IMG/VR virus record: IMGVR_UViG_3300049027_000038
Location: 1-38,390 of that record
Origin: a virus
Length of the DNA: 38,390 nt
Strand: one strand, 5' to 3'
In this document: positions 11,803-19,714 of the stretch, piece by piece
Layout of the letters: each line of letters begins with the position of its first letter
How positions within the stretch are numbered: the stretch's first letter is position 1
The notes under the pieces: generated by a model
Database searches by the model: none
Told to the model about the DNA's origin: nothing
What the model saw: only the letters and a program-made list of their open reading frames with translations
Translations under genes and position numbers: made by a program

Positions 11803-14510
11803 AGCGCCCCCGAGATCCCCGCGCCGTCCGCGCCCTTCTCTGCGGACCAGACTGCTATCGTCTTAAGGTTCATGGGGTTGGTCACCGAGCCGTTGCCCGG
11901 GTAACTGCCGACGTGCAGAGTCTCTGCGGTCAGGCTGTTCCCGGATGCGTAGTTGTTGGTGGTGGATGTAGCCGTCAGCTCCACACCGCTTCGGAACAGG
12001 CGGATCTGCCCCGTTCCGGCAACCGCCGTATTGAACGAGGCGACATCCACCTTCTCACTGGTGCTGAAGGCGTAGTTCTCAACGGTGAAGTTGGAGCCAG
12101 AGATCACGCCATTGAACAGGTACAGGTCGTTTTTGACGCTCGTGTCGGGATTAGACGAGAAAAACACCGTTTGATGCGCCGCCACGTTCGGGTTGCTCAT
12201 CGAGAACACTGGCGGATAGGTCGCCGCTGACGGCGCGCTTCGCTGTTCGTACCTAATCGCACAGGTCATTCCCGGGCTGGCCCCGAAAGTGGTTGCACAG
12301 GCCATAGTGTCGTCGGCGCCGTCGAAGCGAGCGAATCCATCGTAGACACCAGCGTTGACGATCCGCGGTTGCAAGCCGGAGGTAGCCTGTACCCAATGGC
12401 GGGAATTTCCGGTCTGGTCGTAGAGCGTGGTTACGAAAGCGGAATTCGCGCCCACGAAGCTCGCCAGAGCAGTGGTATCGAGCGCTCCGCCGGCCGCGTA
12501 CCCAATGTCCTGCTCTGCGTTGTCGCTGCTACGGCGGACGCGAATCAGCGAACCGGAGTAGCTAGAAAGCAGGCGGGTAATGCCGCCTGCGGACCACAGG
12601 CTCGTGGTGTACGGATCGAGCACGCCTCCTGCGCGGTAGTCCTTCGCGAGCGCAGCGATCCATGTAGCGCCGTTGTCGAACGTCTGCAGGCTCAGGACAT
12701 CAACCGCCCCCGCCGTGGTGGATACGGTTGGAGCTGTTCCGGTGAGCCAGTAGAAGTTCGCCGGCCATGCGACGGAGTACGATGCGCCTTGGGCGATTCT
12801 GACTCCGATGGTTGCGCCCTTCCCGCTTCCCGGCAGGCCGGTGAAACCGATGCTGGTGACATTGGCAGACAGCGCCAGCGTGAAGTAATTGCCCAGCGAG
12901 CAGTCAACCGTGACCGCTCCGGTCGAGATCGGCAGGGCTGTGACGGCATTCCCGGCGCTGCCCGATCCAAGGTCCGCACCGTCGAATTCGATTCCCGTTG
13001 ACGTGTAGCGCAGGAACTCTCCTGCCCCCCTCTTCGGCAGCTCGTCCTGCATCGCCTGGATATGAGCTGCGATGGTGGCCGCAGACGTAGCAGCAGGACG
13101 CGCAAGCCACGACTGGATCTTCCCGGAACCGCCATACGTAAAGGTGTTGTCGCCATCTACGTCCACTGCCATTTTGCCGAGCGCAGAACGCTCTGCGAAT
13201 GTGATGCCATCCGACACTAGCCCGCGGGCCGCGTACAGCATGCAAAGCGCGCCCCAAGATGCCCGATTGGCATACGGACCACCGGGGTAGTTGGCTAGGA
13301 AATAGTCGTATCCGGCCTTGACCGGGCTGTAAGCCGGCTGGTTGCTCAACGTGAGCACGTCGAAGCCTAGGTTGTAGCCCGAATACGTGACATTGAAGTC
13401 GTCCGGGAGCTGGTTCACCACCTGGGCACCAGCCGGCTCGGAGATCAGGTCATGCTCAGTCCCGGTGCTTGGACTGGAAGCATTGAAAGCTCCCGCCAAC
13501 AGCACCAGCTCCCTGTGCTTCAGGCGGATCAGTTCCTCGCCATTGAGCGGGCTGTACTCATCCGCGACGGAATTGAACAGCTGATAGAGATTGCTCAGTT
13601 GCCCCTGGAACATGATGGTGACGGAGCCGTCCTGTGCGGAGGCCAGGACGCGTCGATAGAGCTTGTAGGCCTCCTCGATTACGGTGTCGTCATCGATGGC
13701 ATTGGGATAGTCCGACAGGAACGTCCCGTAGCTGTCGTCGTTGGCGAAGATCGGCGTGTCGAGGTTCTGCCCGATGGGAATATCAGGGCGACCATAGAAG
13801 GTGTTCAGGCAACTGATAATCTTGGGCTGATAGACATGTCCGTTAGCGGCCCCGCAGGCCAGAATGTCCACTTCGCCCAGGTCCGCCAGCCGATGCATCA
13901 TGGCGAACGCGCCGATGTCGTCGCAGTCGTCGCCGATGTCGGTGTCATGGATCAGCTGGATGCGGTCTACGTTCGGTCTTGGTCGATAGGCGACAATTTC
14001 ATCTAGTGCCGCCTGTACTTCGGTCGCGACTAGATCGGAATCCGTGTTGTCGTAAGTAATGTCTTCGGCGGCGCCGCCCCCGCCCCCCCCGGACTCCGGC
14101 TCCCAGGCCCCATCCTTGCGAACGTATCCTGTTCCGTCGCTGGGCGCGTCCTGCAAACCAGCTGCCAGCACCCAGCCAGCATCCGACGACAGCGCATCGT
14201 ATCGGTACAGTCCGCCGTCGTCTCCGTTGAGTGCCAGACCAACCAACTCGGGGGCGGTGAACTCCCACGCCGATCCCTCGTCCACGTACTGCGCAAGGTC
14301 GTCCTCATGGCCAGTCCACGACCCTGTGGCAGGGCTAGAAACAATGTACGCATCTCCATCGGCGGGAGACCCAGGCGGGGCGGTCAGGTCCATGGCTAGA
14401 ACCTTGGCCACAATACGCCCGTCAATCTGGTGGAGCGCAGCATTAAGCCCGGCTGCCGGATCAAGAGTTCCTTCCGGGACGTAGCCAATGCCGTAGTTCT
14501 TCGTTGCCAT
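11799..14510 (-). CDS. Tail fibre with nucleoside-hydrolase-like and lectin-like domains
   Basis: 903 residues. Order: residues about 20-140 match DUF2793 (ALHQIDGRIVAKV, PPGSPADGDAYIV, LGW-type repeats), often at the start of phage tail proteins. Residues 141-146 are a Gly6 linker, and about 182-490 look like an inosine/uridine-type nucleoside hydrolase. The key motif there is D189-T-D191-I-G-D-D-C-D197-D198, then MMHRLADLGEVDIL. Residues about 650-903 resemble the arabinofuranosidase-type catalytic-like/lectin domain (LIRVRRSSDNAEQDIGY, FVTTLYDQTGNSR). It follows the tail tip gene, so it is probably the receptor-binding fibre. Whether the hydrolase site is active or only a binding fold is not visible. 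Confidence 0.7.
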   Translation of the reverse strand: MATKNYGIGYVPEGTLDPAAGLNAALHQIDGRIVAKVLAMDLTAPPGSPADGDAYIVSSPATGSWTGHEDDLAQYVDEGSAWEFTAPELVGLALNGDDGGLYRYDALSSDAGWVLAAGLQDAPSDGTGYVRKDGAWEPESGGGGGGAAEDITYDNTDSDLVATEVQAALDEIVAYRPRPNVDRIQLIHDTDIGDDCDDIGAFAMMHRLADLGEVDILACGAANGHVYQPKIISCLNTFYGRPDIPIGQNLDTPIFANDDSYGTFLSDYPNAIDDDTVIEEAYKLYRRVLASAQDGSVTIMFQGQLSNLYQLFNSVADEYSPLNGEELIRLKHRELVLLAGAFNASSPSTGTEHDLISEPAGAQVVNQLPDDFNVTYSGYNLGFDVLTLSNQPAYSPVKAGYDYFLANYPGGPYANRASWGALCMLYAARGLVSDGITFAERSALGKMAVDVDGDNTFTYGGSGKIQSWLARPAATSAATIAAHIQAMQDELPKRGAGEFLRYTSTGIEFDGADLGSGSAGNAVTALPISTGAVTVDCSLGNYFTLALSANVTSIGFTGLPGSGKGATIGVRIAQGASYSVAWPANFYWLTGTAPTVSTTAGAVDVLSLQTFDNGATWIAALAKDYRAGGVLDPYTTSLWSAGGITRLLSSYSGSLIRVRRSSDNAEQDIGYAAGGALDTTALASFVGANSAFVTTLYDQTGNSRHWVQATSGLQPRIVNAGVYDGFARFDGADDTMACATTFGASPGMTCAIRYEQRSAPSAATYPPVFSMSNPNVAAHQTVFFSSNPDTSVKNDLYLFNGVISGSNFTVENYAFSTSEKVDVASFNTAVAGTGQIRLFRSGVELTATSTTNNYASGNSLTAETLHVGSYPGNGSVTNPMNLKTIAVWSAEKGADGAGISGAL

Positions 14511-17500
14511 CAGACGATTACCTCAATGGACGGGCCCGCGCCCGTCAGGCTGTTTAGTTGGACGACGCTAACAGTCACGGGACCGGTGAGCGTGGATACA
14601 TCCTGCGTCAGCGCTTGAGCGGTCGTGTCCTGCGTGATGATGATTGCGCCGTCTTCGAAAGTGACGCGATACCCAATGAATCCCGCTCCGTGCGCGGCCT
14701 GAGCGCCGCCACCCAGCCGCCCAACACCCTGCCAGCTCACAATGATGTCCGCGCCACCTCTGCGGGCACTGAGATAGGCCGCACGTCGCTCAGTGCGAGT
14801 TGCGCCGGTGAATTCCATGGCCACTACAGTCCCGGTATCCGTCGGGTTGCCGTTGCTGGTCGCACGGAAGGTGATGGTCCTGCCAATGTCAGTAACTTCA
14901 GCAGGCTGGAACAGCAGAACTCCTCGGTTCAGGAAGATGAACCGGCTTCCGGCCGGATGCTCGTGCGTATCAGTAGCCCTGCGTCCTCGCAGCAAATACG
15001 ACAGCTCCCACTGCCCTTCGCTGGTCTCGTCCGCATTGGCAAAGTTCACCAGTTCAATGTTGGGGCCGTTCGAATCCTCACTCACCACGGCGGCTAGATT
15101 TTGGCGGTTCATCATGCCCGCCAGCGTGCTATCCAAAAGCGTGGCGGTTTCCTGCGACAGCCTCACGGATAGCGTGTTCAGGGAATCCGGGAACTCCTGT
15201 GGATGATCCCCCAGAGTTGCTGTCAAAGCGCCCATCACGCTAGCCGACGCAATCGCCCCGAGCGTGGCATAGGTCGCGCCACCGTCGTAGCTGTACTCGA
15301 TCACACAGCCACTCCACGACGGCAGGATTCCAGCGGCGGCGATGTAGTAGGCCGGCTGGTCGTCCGCATCCCGCAGCAACGGAATGTCCAGCACCTCGAT
15401 CAGCGTCGGCCCGGGTACATTGGATGGCGGGTTTCCGGCCGGAATGACCGGGATGCCTTCAACCTCAACGCCATAGGCGCTCTGCCGGTCGCGCACTGCC
15501 GTATAGGTCTGGTAGCCGTCGTACAACTCCGCCCGGGTGATCACTACGCGCTCTGTCTTGCCGCGCACCGAGCGGAACACCGCATCCGTCGGCGTGAGAC
15601 CGATGGAGCTATCAGGCAGGCTGAACTGCACCTCCCCTTTCGCCCGCTCTACCATGACCTTGTGCATGACGGCCGCTGCGGTGGCAGCGCGATCCGCGGT
15701 CATGACGACACTGGACTGCACCGATTGGGAATCCTGGGCCCGCCAATCCCCAACCCGCTCGCTGCGCTGCATGGACGGATCCAGTCCGCCGGCATCTACG
15801 TCGTAATAGTTCAGATTCAGGAGGCGCGGGATCGCAAGAGAATCAAGCATTCGGACCTCATCCAGGTCCGCACCGTCATCGACCATCATGTCCTCTGTGA
15901 TGGTCGCCACCACGTCCTGGCCGCGCGGCACGAAGTGGATCTGGCTATCCCAGTCCCCGGCGTCGTAATTGTAGATTCCCGCCAGCTCCTGGAGACAGGC
16001 GGCAACGGACTGATTCGGCTGGGTGTTGACCATGAATCCCATGACTTCCGCCTCCGGAAGCATGGTCACGTCAAGCATGTCATCGGGGATATTTGCCCTG
16101 CGAACCAGCGCAGTCACAATATCGGTCAGCCTCGCGCTTCCATTCTCCGCGGCCTGGGACACTAGCCACGCATAGCTCTTGGCCACCGGGTAGTCGACTC
16201 CGTAGGTCAGGCCTGGCGTCATGTCGCCGTTGGCCACCGCCTCGGTGTAGGCCTCCTCCCAGAATGCCTCGGTGTCGTCCTCGCTGCCCGAGAGGATCAC
16301 CGGATCCAGAGGGTACGTGGTGACCGTCGGGACGCCGCTGACGGTCTGCGTGGTGTAGGCCTGCAGCTGCTTGTAGCCACCAACCAACTGGATGGCCCCT
16401 ACTCCAGGCGGTCGGGGAACGCGCTGGATCTCCACCAGCGCATCCGCATGGCCAAAGAACCCGCCACCCGTCACGATGCCGCCGACGCAGTTGTTGCCGC
16501 CTCCGGGCGCTCGACTTACTACGGCATTGTTTCCCCAGACGCCAGACCAAGGAAAGTCATAGTCACCAAATTCTTCGCCACTGAGGCGCGGGCTCCACCA
16601 GTCGGTCCGCGCCAGATCCACTGACAACAGCGGCGGTACGAAGTTGCCGTGGTATTGGCAAAATAGGGAGCCACCGCTCCAATATGGCACCACGCCTTGG
16701 TAGTACACCGGCTCGTAATAGTTCCAATGCTGGTACACCGATACACGCTCGCCGGCATCGGCTGCATGAGCGGGCGCCATCGCGAACCGATCAGGAGACC
16801 AGCCCAACTGGTTCACGTATTCCCCTGGGGTCCACCCATAAAAGCCGCCCGGGCCAGCTGCGTTACCTTCTGCTACGGCCAAGGAGAACCCACCGTTGAC
16901 CGAATCCCCGCCATACCAGTTGCCTGCTAGATCTCCCGGCGAGGAGATGCCGGTAAGCGGTAGGAAGTAGCGGGCGCGGTGAAAGTTCTCAGTGGCATAG
17001 GGCGTTCCATCGCCCCACGGATCCAGCACGTCATTCCGCAATACCGGCGTCGCAGAGGCGTTGGTAACCTGGAACGTCCACTGCGGAATTGCGCCACGCA
17101 TGTCGGTGACGTCCTCATCCACCATAACCATGTAGGCAGTGCCGCGGTAGTACGGGGTTGTTCCTACACCTCGGATCGCTTCAAGGTCCTCGGAGACATC
17201 CTGATCCCATGCACCGGTGAACAGTCGCGCCTTGTTCAGGAACAGCAGATTGCGCGCAACGACCGTGCCTTCATCCAGTCCATAGGCTGCGGCCACATCG
17301 GTATCTATGCCCTCAGCTTCGGTGTATTCAGGATCCTGGCCGTCATAGACCTTCTTGCCGTTGCGCCAGACGCGCAGATAGCCGCCGATGGGACCCTCAC
17401 AAACGCGAACCGCATAGGTACGGTAGACGTGCTCCTGTTCAGTCTTCGGACCACCCTTACCGCTTCCCTCCTCGACCCACTCCTTGCGGGTCACGCCACG

Positions 17501-17734
17501 ATCCATCACATTTCCGGCGAACGGCGGGGAGGTCCCGAAGATGATCGGACGCGGCGCGCCTTCACTGCCGGTCTGACTGCCCAGATCGCCGAGCGCCGGC
17601 CCTCGGATGACCTGCGGATCAATGACGCTGCCGGCCACGGAACCGAGCGTATAGCCAAGCTGAGCGCCGTATGGTCCGCCGATCACGAATCCGACAGCGG
17701 CGCCACCAAAGGCCAATACTGAACGCAGGCTCAT
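14510..17734 (-). CDS. Tail tip / host-specificity protein (gpJ/GTA-gp15-like)
   Basis: 1074 residues. It opens with a Gly-rich hydrophobic stretch typical of GTA-like tip proteins (LAFGGAAVGFVIGGPYGAQLGYTLGSVAGS), followed by RPIIFGTSPPFAGNVM and long beta-rich regions with RVWRNGKKVYDG. The C-terminal part has fibronectin-like strands (RISW-type repeats, VSWQGVGRLGGG). It follows the NlpC/P60 gene and DUF2460/DUF2163 proteins, matching the tip block of RcGTA-type tails. It would form the distal tail hub that carries the fibre and contacts the receptor. The stop is coupled to the fibre ATG (TGATG). Confidence 0.85.
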   Translation of the reverse strand: MSLRSVLAFGGAAVGFVIGGPYGAQLGYTLGSVAGSVIDPQVIRGPALGDLGSQTGSEGAPRPIIFGTSPPFAGNVMDRGVTRKEWVEEGSGKGGPKTEQEHVYRTYAVRVCEGPIGGYLRVWRNGKKVYDGQDPEYTEAEGIDTDVAAAYGLDEGTVVARNLLFLNKARLFTGAWDQDVSEDLEAIRGVGTTPYYRGTAYMVMVDEDVTDMRGAIPQWTFQVTNASATPVLRNDVLDPWGDGTPYATENFHRARYFLPLTGISSPGDLAGNWYGGDSVNGGFSLAVAEGNAAGPGGFYGWTPGEYVNQLGWSPDRFAMAPAHAADAGERVSVYQHWNYYEPVYYQGVVPYWSGGSLFCQYHGNFVPPLLSVDLARTDWWSPRLSGEEFGDYDFPWSGVWGNNAVVSRAPGGGNNCVGGIVTGGGFFGHADALVEIQRVPRPPGVGAIQLVGGYKQLQAYTTQTVSGVPTVTTYPLDPVILSGSEDDTEAFWEEAYTEAVANGDMTPGLTYGVDYPVAKSYAWLVSQAAENGSARLTDIVTALVRRANIPDDMLDVTMLPEAEVMGFMVNTQPNQSVAACLQELAGIYNYDAGDWDSQIHFVPRGQDVVATITEDMMVDDGADLDEVRMLDSLAIPRLLNLNYYDVDAGGLDPSMQRSERVGDWRAQDSQSVQSSVVMTADRAATAAAVMHKVMVERAKGEVQFSLPDSSIGLTPTDAVFRSVRGKTERVVITRAELYDGYQTYTAVRDRQSAYGVEVEGIPVIPAGNPPSNVPGPTLIEVLDIPLLRDADDQPAYYIAAAGILPSWSGCVIEYSYDGGATYATLGAIASASVMGALTATLGDHPQEFPDSLNTLSVRLSQETATLLDSTLAGMMNRQNLAAVVSEDSNGPNIELVNFANADETSEGQWELSYLLRGRRATDTHEHPAGSRFIFLNRGVLLFQPAEVTDIGRTITFRATSNGNPTDTGTVVAMEFTGATRTERRAAYLSARRGGADIIVSWQGVGRLGGGAQAAHGAGFIGYRVTFEDGAIIITQDTTAQALTQDVSTLTGPVTVSVVQLNSLTGAGPSIEVIV

Positions 17735-18192
17735 GGCGCAGGCACCTCAACCCATGGCCGGTACACTTCAAATACCACCTGACGCAAGCGACCAACCAGC
17801 GACTGCTCGATGACCCCATGCAAGTTGTGGGAATGGATCACCGACAGGTGGCCGTCGGGATGACGCGCAACGATGCCCATGTGCGACGGTTCCCCCGCGC
17901 CCCAGCGCACCAGGGCGACATCCCCCGGCTGCGCCTGGTCCACCGGCAGAGGTGCCCCCCAGCGCTCCCTGCACCCGCTACGCAGCGAGTCCTCCCACGG
18001 CTCCCGGCCGTAGCCACGCACGTCCTCGCCCGGCAGGCCGCTCTTGGCGCCCGCCAAGGCGACCAGACCGACACAATCCACCGCCCAGGGCTTGCGGCCA
18101 CGGTGCCGCCAGCGGGTGCCGCGCAGGCTGCGAGCCGCCGTCACGAATGCATCCGGACCATGGCCCACCGGCAGCGCCTCGTAGGGCCTCAT
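17731..18192 (-). CDS. Tail-tip NlpC/P60 peptidase
   Basis: 153 residues from ATG 18192; the longer open frame reaches 18348 inside the DUF2163 gene. Motifs of NlpC/P60 cysteine peptidases: AVDCVGLVALAG with nucleophile C40, PGDVALVRWG, SHMGIV with H104, then a His-rich tail (VIHSHNLHGV). In this tail module the enzyme sits at the tip and opens peptidoglycan during DNA entry. All expected catalytic positions seem present. Confidence 0.85.
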   Translation of the reverse strand: MRPYEALPVGHGPDAFVTAARSLRGTRWRHRGRKPWAVDCVGLVALAGAKSGLPGEDVRGYGREPWEDSLRSGCRERWGAPLPVDQAQPGDVALVRWGAGEPSHMGIVARHPDGHLSVIHSHNLHGVIEQSLVGRLRQVVFEVYRPWVEVPAP

Positions 18193-19115
18193 GGCTCGGC
18201 TGCGCCTGGCCGCGGGACAAACGATGGCTCGTACTGCTCGCCCGGCGTCAGTGCGCCAGCATCCTCGCTGAGGATGTGCGGCTCGCCCTTGAAGTTCGGG
18301 CCGTTGCTGTAGAGGGTGATGCAGTCCTCGAGATAACGCTTGCGGCACTCCGGGCGGATTCGGTAGGTGTCGCCGGACGCGATGGGGTATGGCGTGGTCT
18401 CGGCGAGCGTGACTTGCAGACCGTCAACCGACTCCACCGCGAACTCGCCCCCCGCGTTGTCGCCGGTCAGCCATTCGCCGCGGCCGGGGAAATAGCCCAT
18501 CACGTCGCCAATGAAGGTGCGGTTGTTCTCCGCGCCAACCGAATCCACTTCGCCATTGACCCACAGCGGCGCGAGATCCACCCCGCAGCCGGTCTGCGAG
18601 TCTGCCGGCGTCTCCCCGAAGTTCGCCCGGCACAGCACCGAATCGACAAACCCAACCGCCTTCTTCAGGCGCACCATGATCGACAGCAGCTCCGGCATCC
18701 AGAGCAGGCCGTGCTTGATGCGAACCTCCCCGAGATCCCCGAAGCCCTTGACCACATGACCCATGGAGAGATCGCGGTAGTTCACGAGGTAGCAGATCCA
18801 GGCGGCATCCACCATCTCGCCGGCCTCGATCATTTCCTCGGTGATGCCGGTCTCGTCGGAGATGAGCGCGTTGGCTTCGGCGTTGTCGACCGAATAATCG
18901 GCAGACGTGGCGAGCATGGAGGGGTCGAAGCCGTGCGTCGCGACGTAGGTCACCGCGCCATCGGAGTCTGCTCCGTCGTCATAGGTCACGGCCTGATCCA
19001 GCGACGTGAGTCCGTAGACAGCGCCGCTCTTGAGGATGAGCTTCAGCAGGTAACAGGTCGTCGTCTGGCCGCTTTGCAGGTGGGCCAGAAGTGCCGGCGG
19101 GACGTTGCGGCTCAT
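18189..19115 (-). CDS. DUF2163-type distal tail protein
   Basis: 308 residues. Begins with LLAHLQSGQTTTCYLLKLILKSG and contains the DUF2163 pattern YLVNYRDLSMGHVVKGFGDLGEVR, FVDSVLCRANFGE, CGVDLAPL and RPECRKRYLEDC. These cysteine-bearing segments match the RcGTA g13-like hub protein. It lies between DUF2460 and NlpC/P60 with four-base overlaps at each end, as in the RcGTA order, so it should be part of the tail hub. Confidence 0.85.
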   Translation of the reverse strand: MSRNVPPALLAHLQSGQTTTCYLLKLILKSGAVYGLTSLDQAVTYDDGADSDGAVTYVATHGFDPSMLATSADYSVDNAEANALISDETGITEEMIEAGEMVDAAWICYLVNYRDLSMGHVVKGFGDLGEVRIKHGLLWMPELLSIMVRLKKAVGFVDSVLCRANFGETPADSQTGCGVDLAPLWVNGEVDSVGAENNRTFIGDVMGYFPGRGEWLTGDNAGGEFAVESVDGLQVTLAETTPYPIASGDTYRIRPECRKRYLEDCITLYSNGPNFKGEPHILSEDAGALTPGEQYEPSFVPRPGAAEP

Positions 19116-19714
19116 GCCAGACGATCTTCCAGCAGTGGGACATCGCCTGTCAGGAACAGGCCATCATCACTCCGGTTGTCGCCAGAGAATGGCAGTTCGT
19201 CCACGTCGAACATCACCGGAACATCGAATTCCCCGGACCAGCGCAGCACATGGCCTGCGGTTGTGGTGAACGTCGCGATGCCCGTTGTGTAATCGACACT
19301 CGCGGTCAGTGCCGCGCCGTTGTGCGTCATGGTCACAGTGCCGCTCACTGGCTTGCGGATGTTGCGCGTGACGGACTGGCCACCAAAGGAATACACCTTG
19401 ACGAGTTGGACTGACTGCGGCGCGCCAGTGCCCAGCACAGGCAGCGCCTCGTCTTCGGCCTCGTAATCCTGCCAGTCCTTCACACGGAAGCTGTGGACAC
19501 CGGCCATGCAGGCGTTGAAGACATCAATCACCGCCTCATGCTGGTAAGGCTTGAGATTCCTGTACAGCAGGTTGAAGCGATATAGCGGCATGGACTGCTG
19601 CGCGTTGCGCATGATTATTCCGGACCTCAAGCCAATGCGCCGCGTCTTCCACGTCGGCCCGGCTCCGGATCCGAACGCGATGCAGTCCAGAAGCCGCTGT
19701 TCGATGAACGCCAT
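19112..19714 (-). CDS. DUF2460-type distal tail protein
   Basis: 200 residues. Start AFIEQRLLDCIAFGSGAGPTW, then GIIMRNAQQSMPLYRFNLLYRNL, the DUF2460 (TIGR02217) pattern. A second beta-rich half follows with FGGQSVTRNIRKPVSGTV, VDYTTGIATFTTTAGHVLRWSGEF and VPVMFDVDELPF. RcGTA g12-like proteins form the ring linking tube and tip hub. ATG overlaps the tape measure stop as TAATG. Confidence 0.88.
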   Translation of the reverse strand: MAFIEQRLLDCIAFGSGAGPTWKTRRIGLRSGIIMRNAQQSMPLYRFNLLYRNLKPYQHEAVIDVFNACMAGVHSFRVKDWQDYEAEDEALPVLGTGAPQSVQLVKVYSFGGQSVTRNIRKPVSGTVTMTHNGAALTASVDYTTGIATFTTTAGHVLRWSGEFDVPVMFDVDELPFSGDNRSDDGLFLTGDVPLLEDRLA

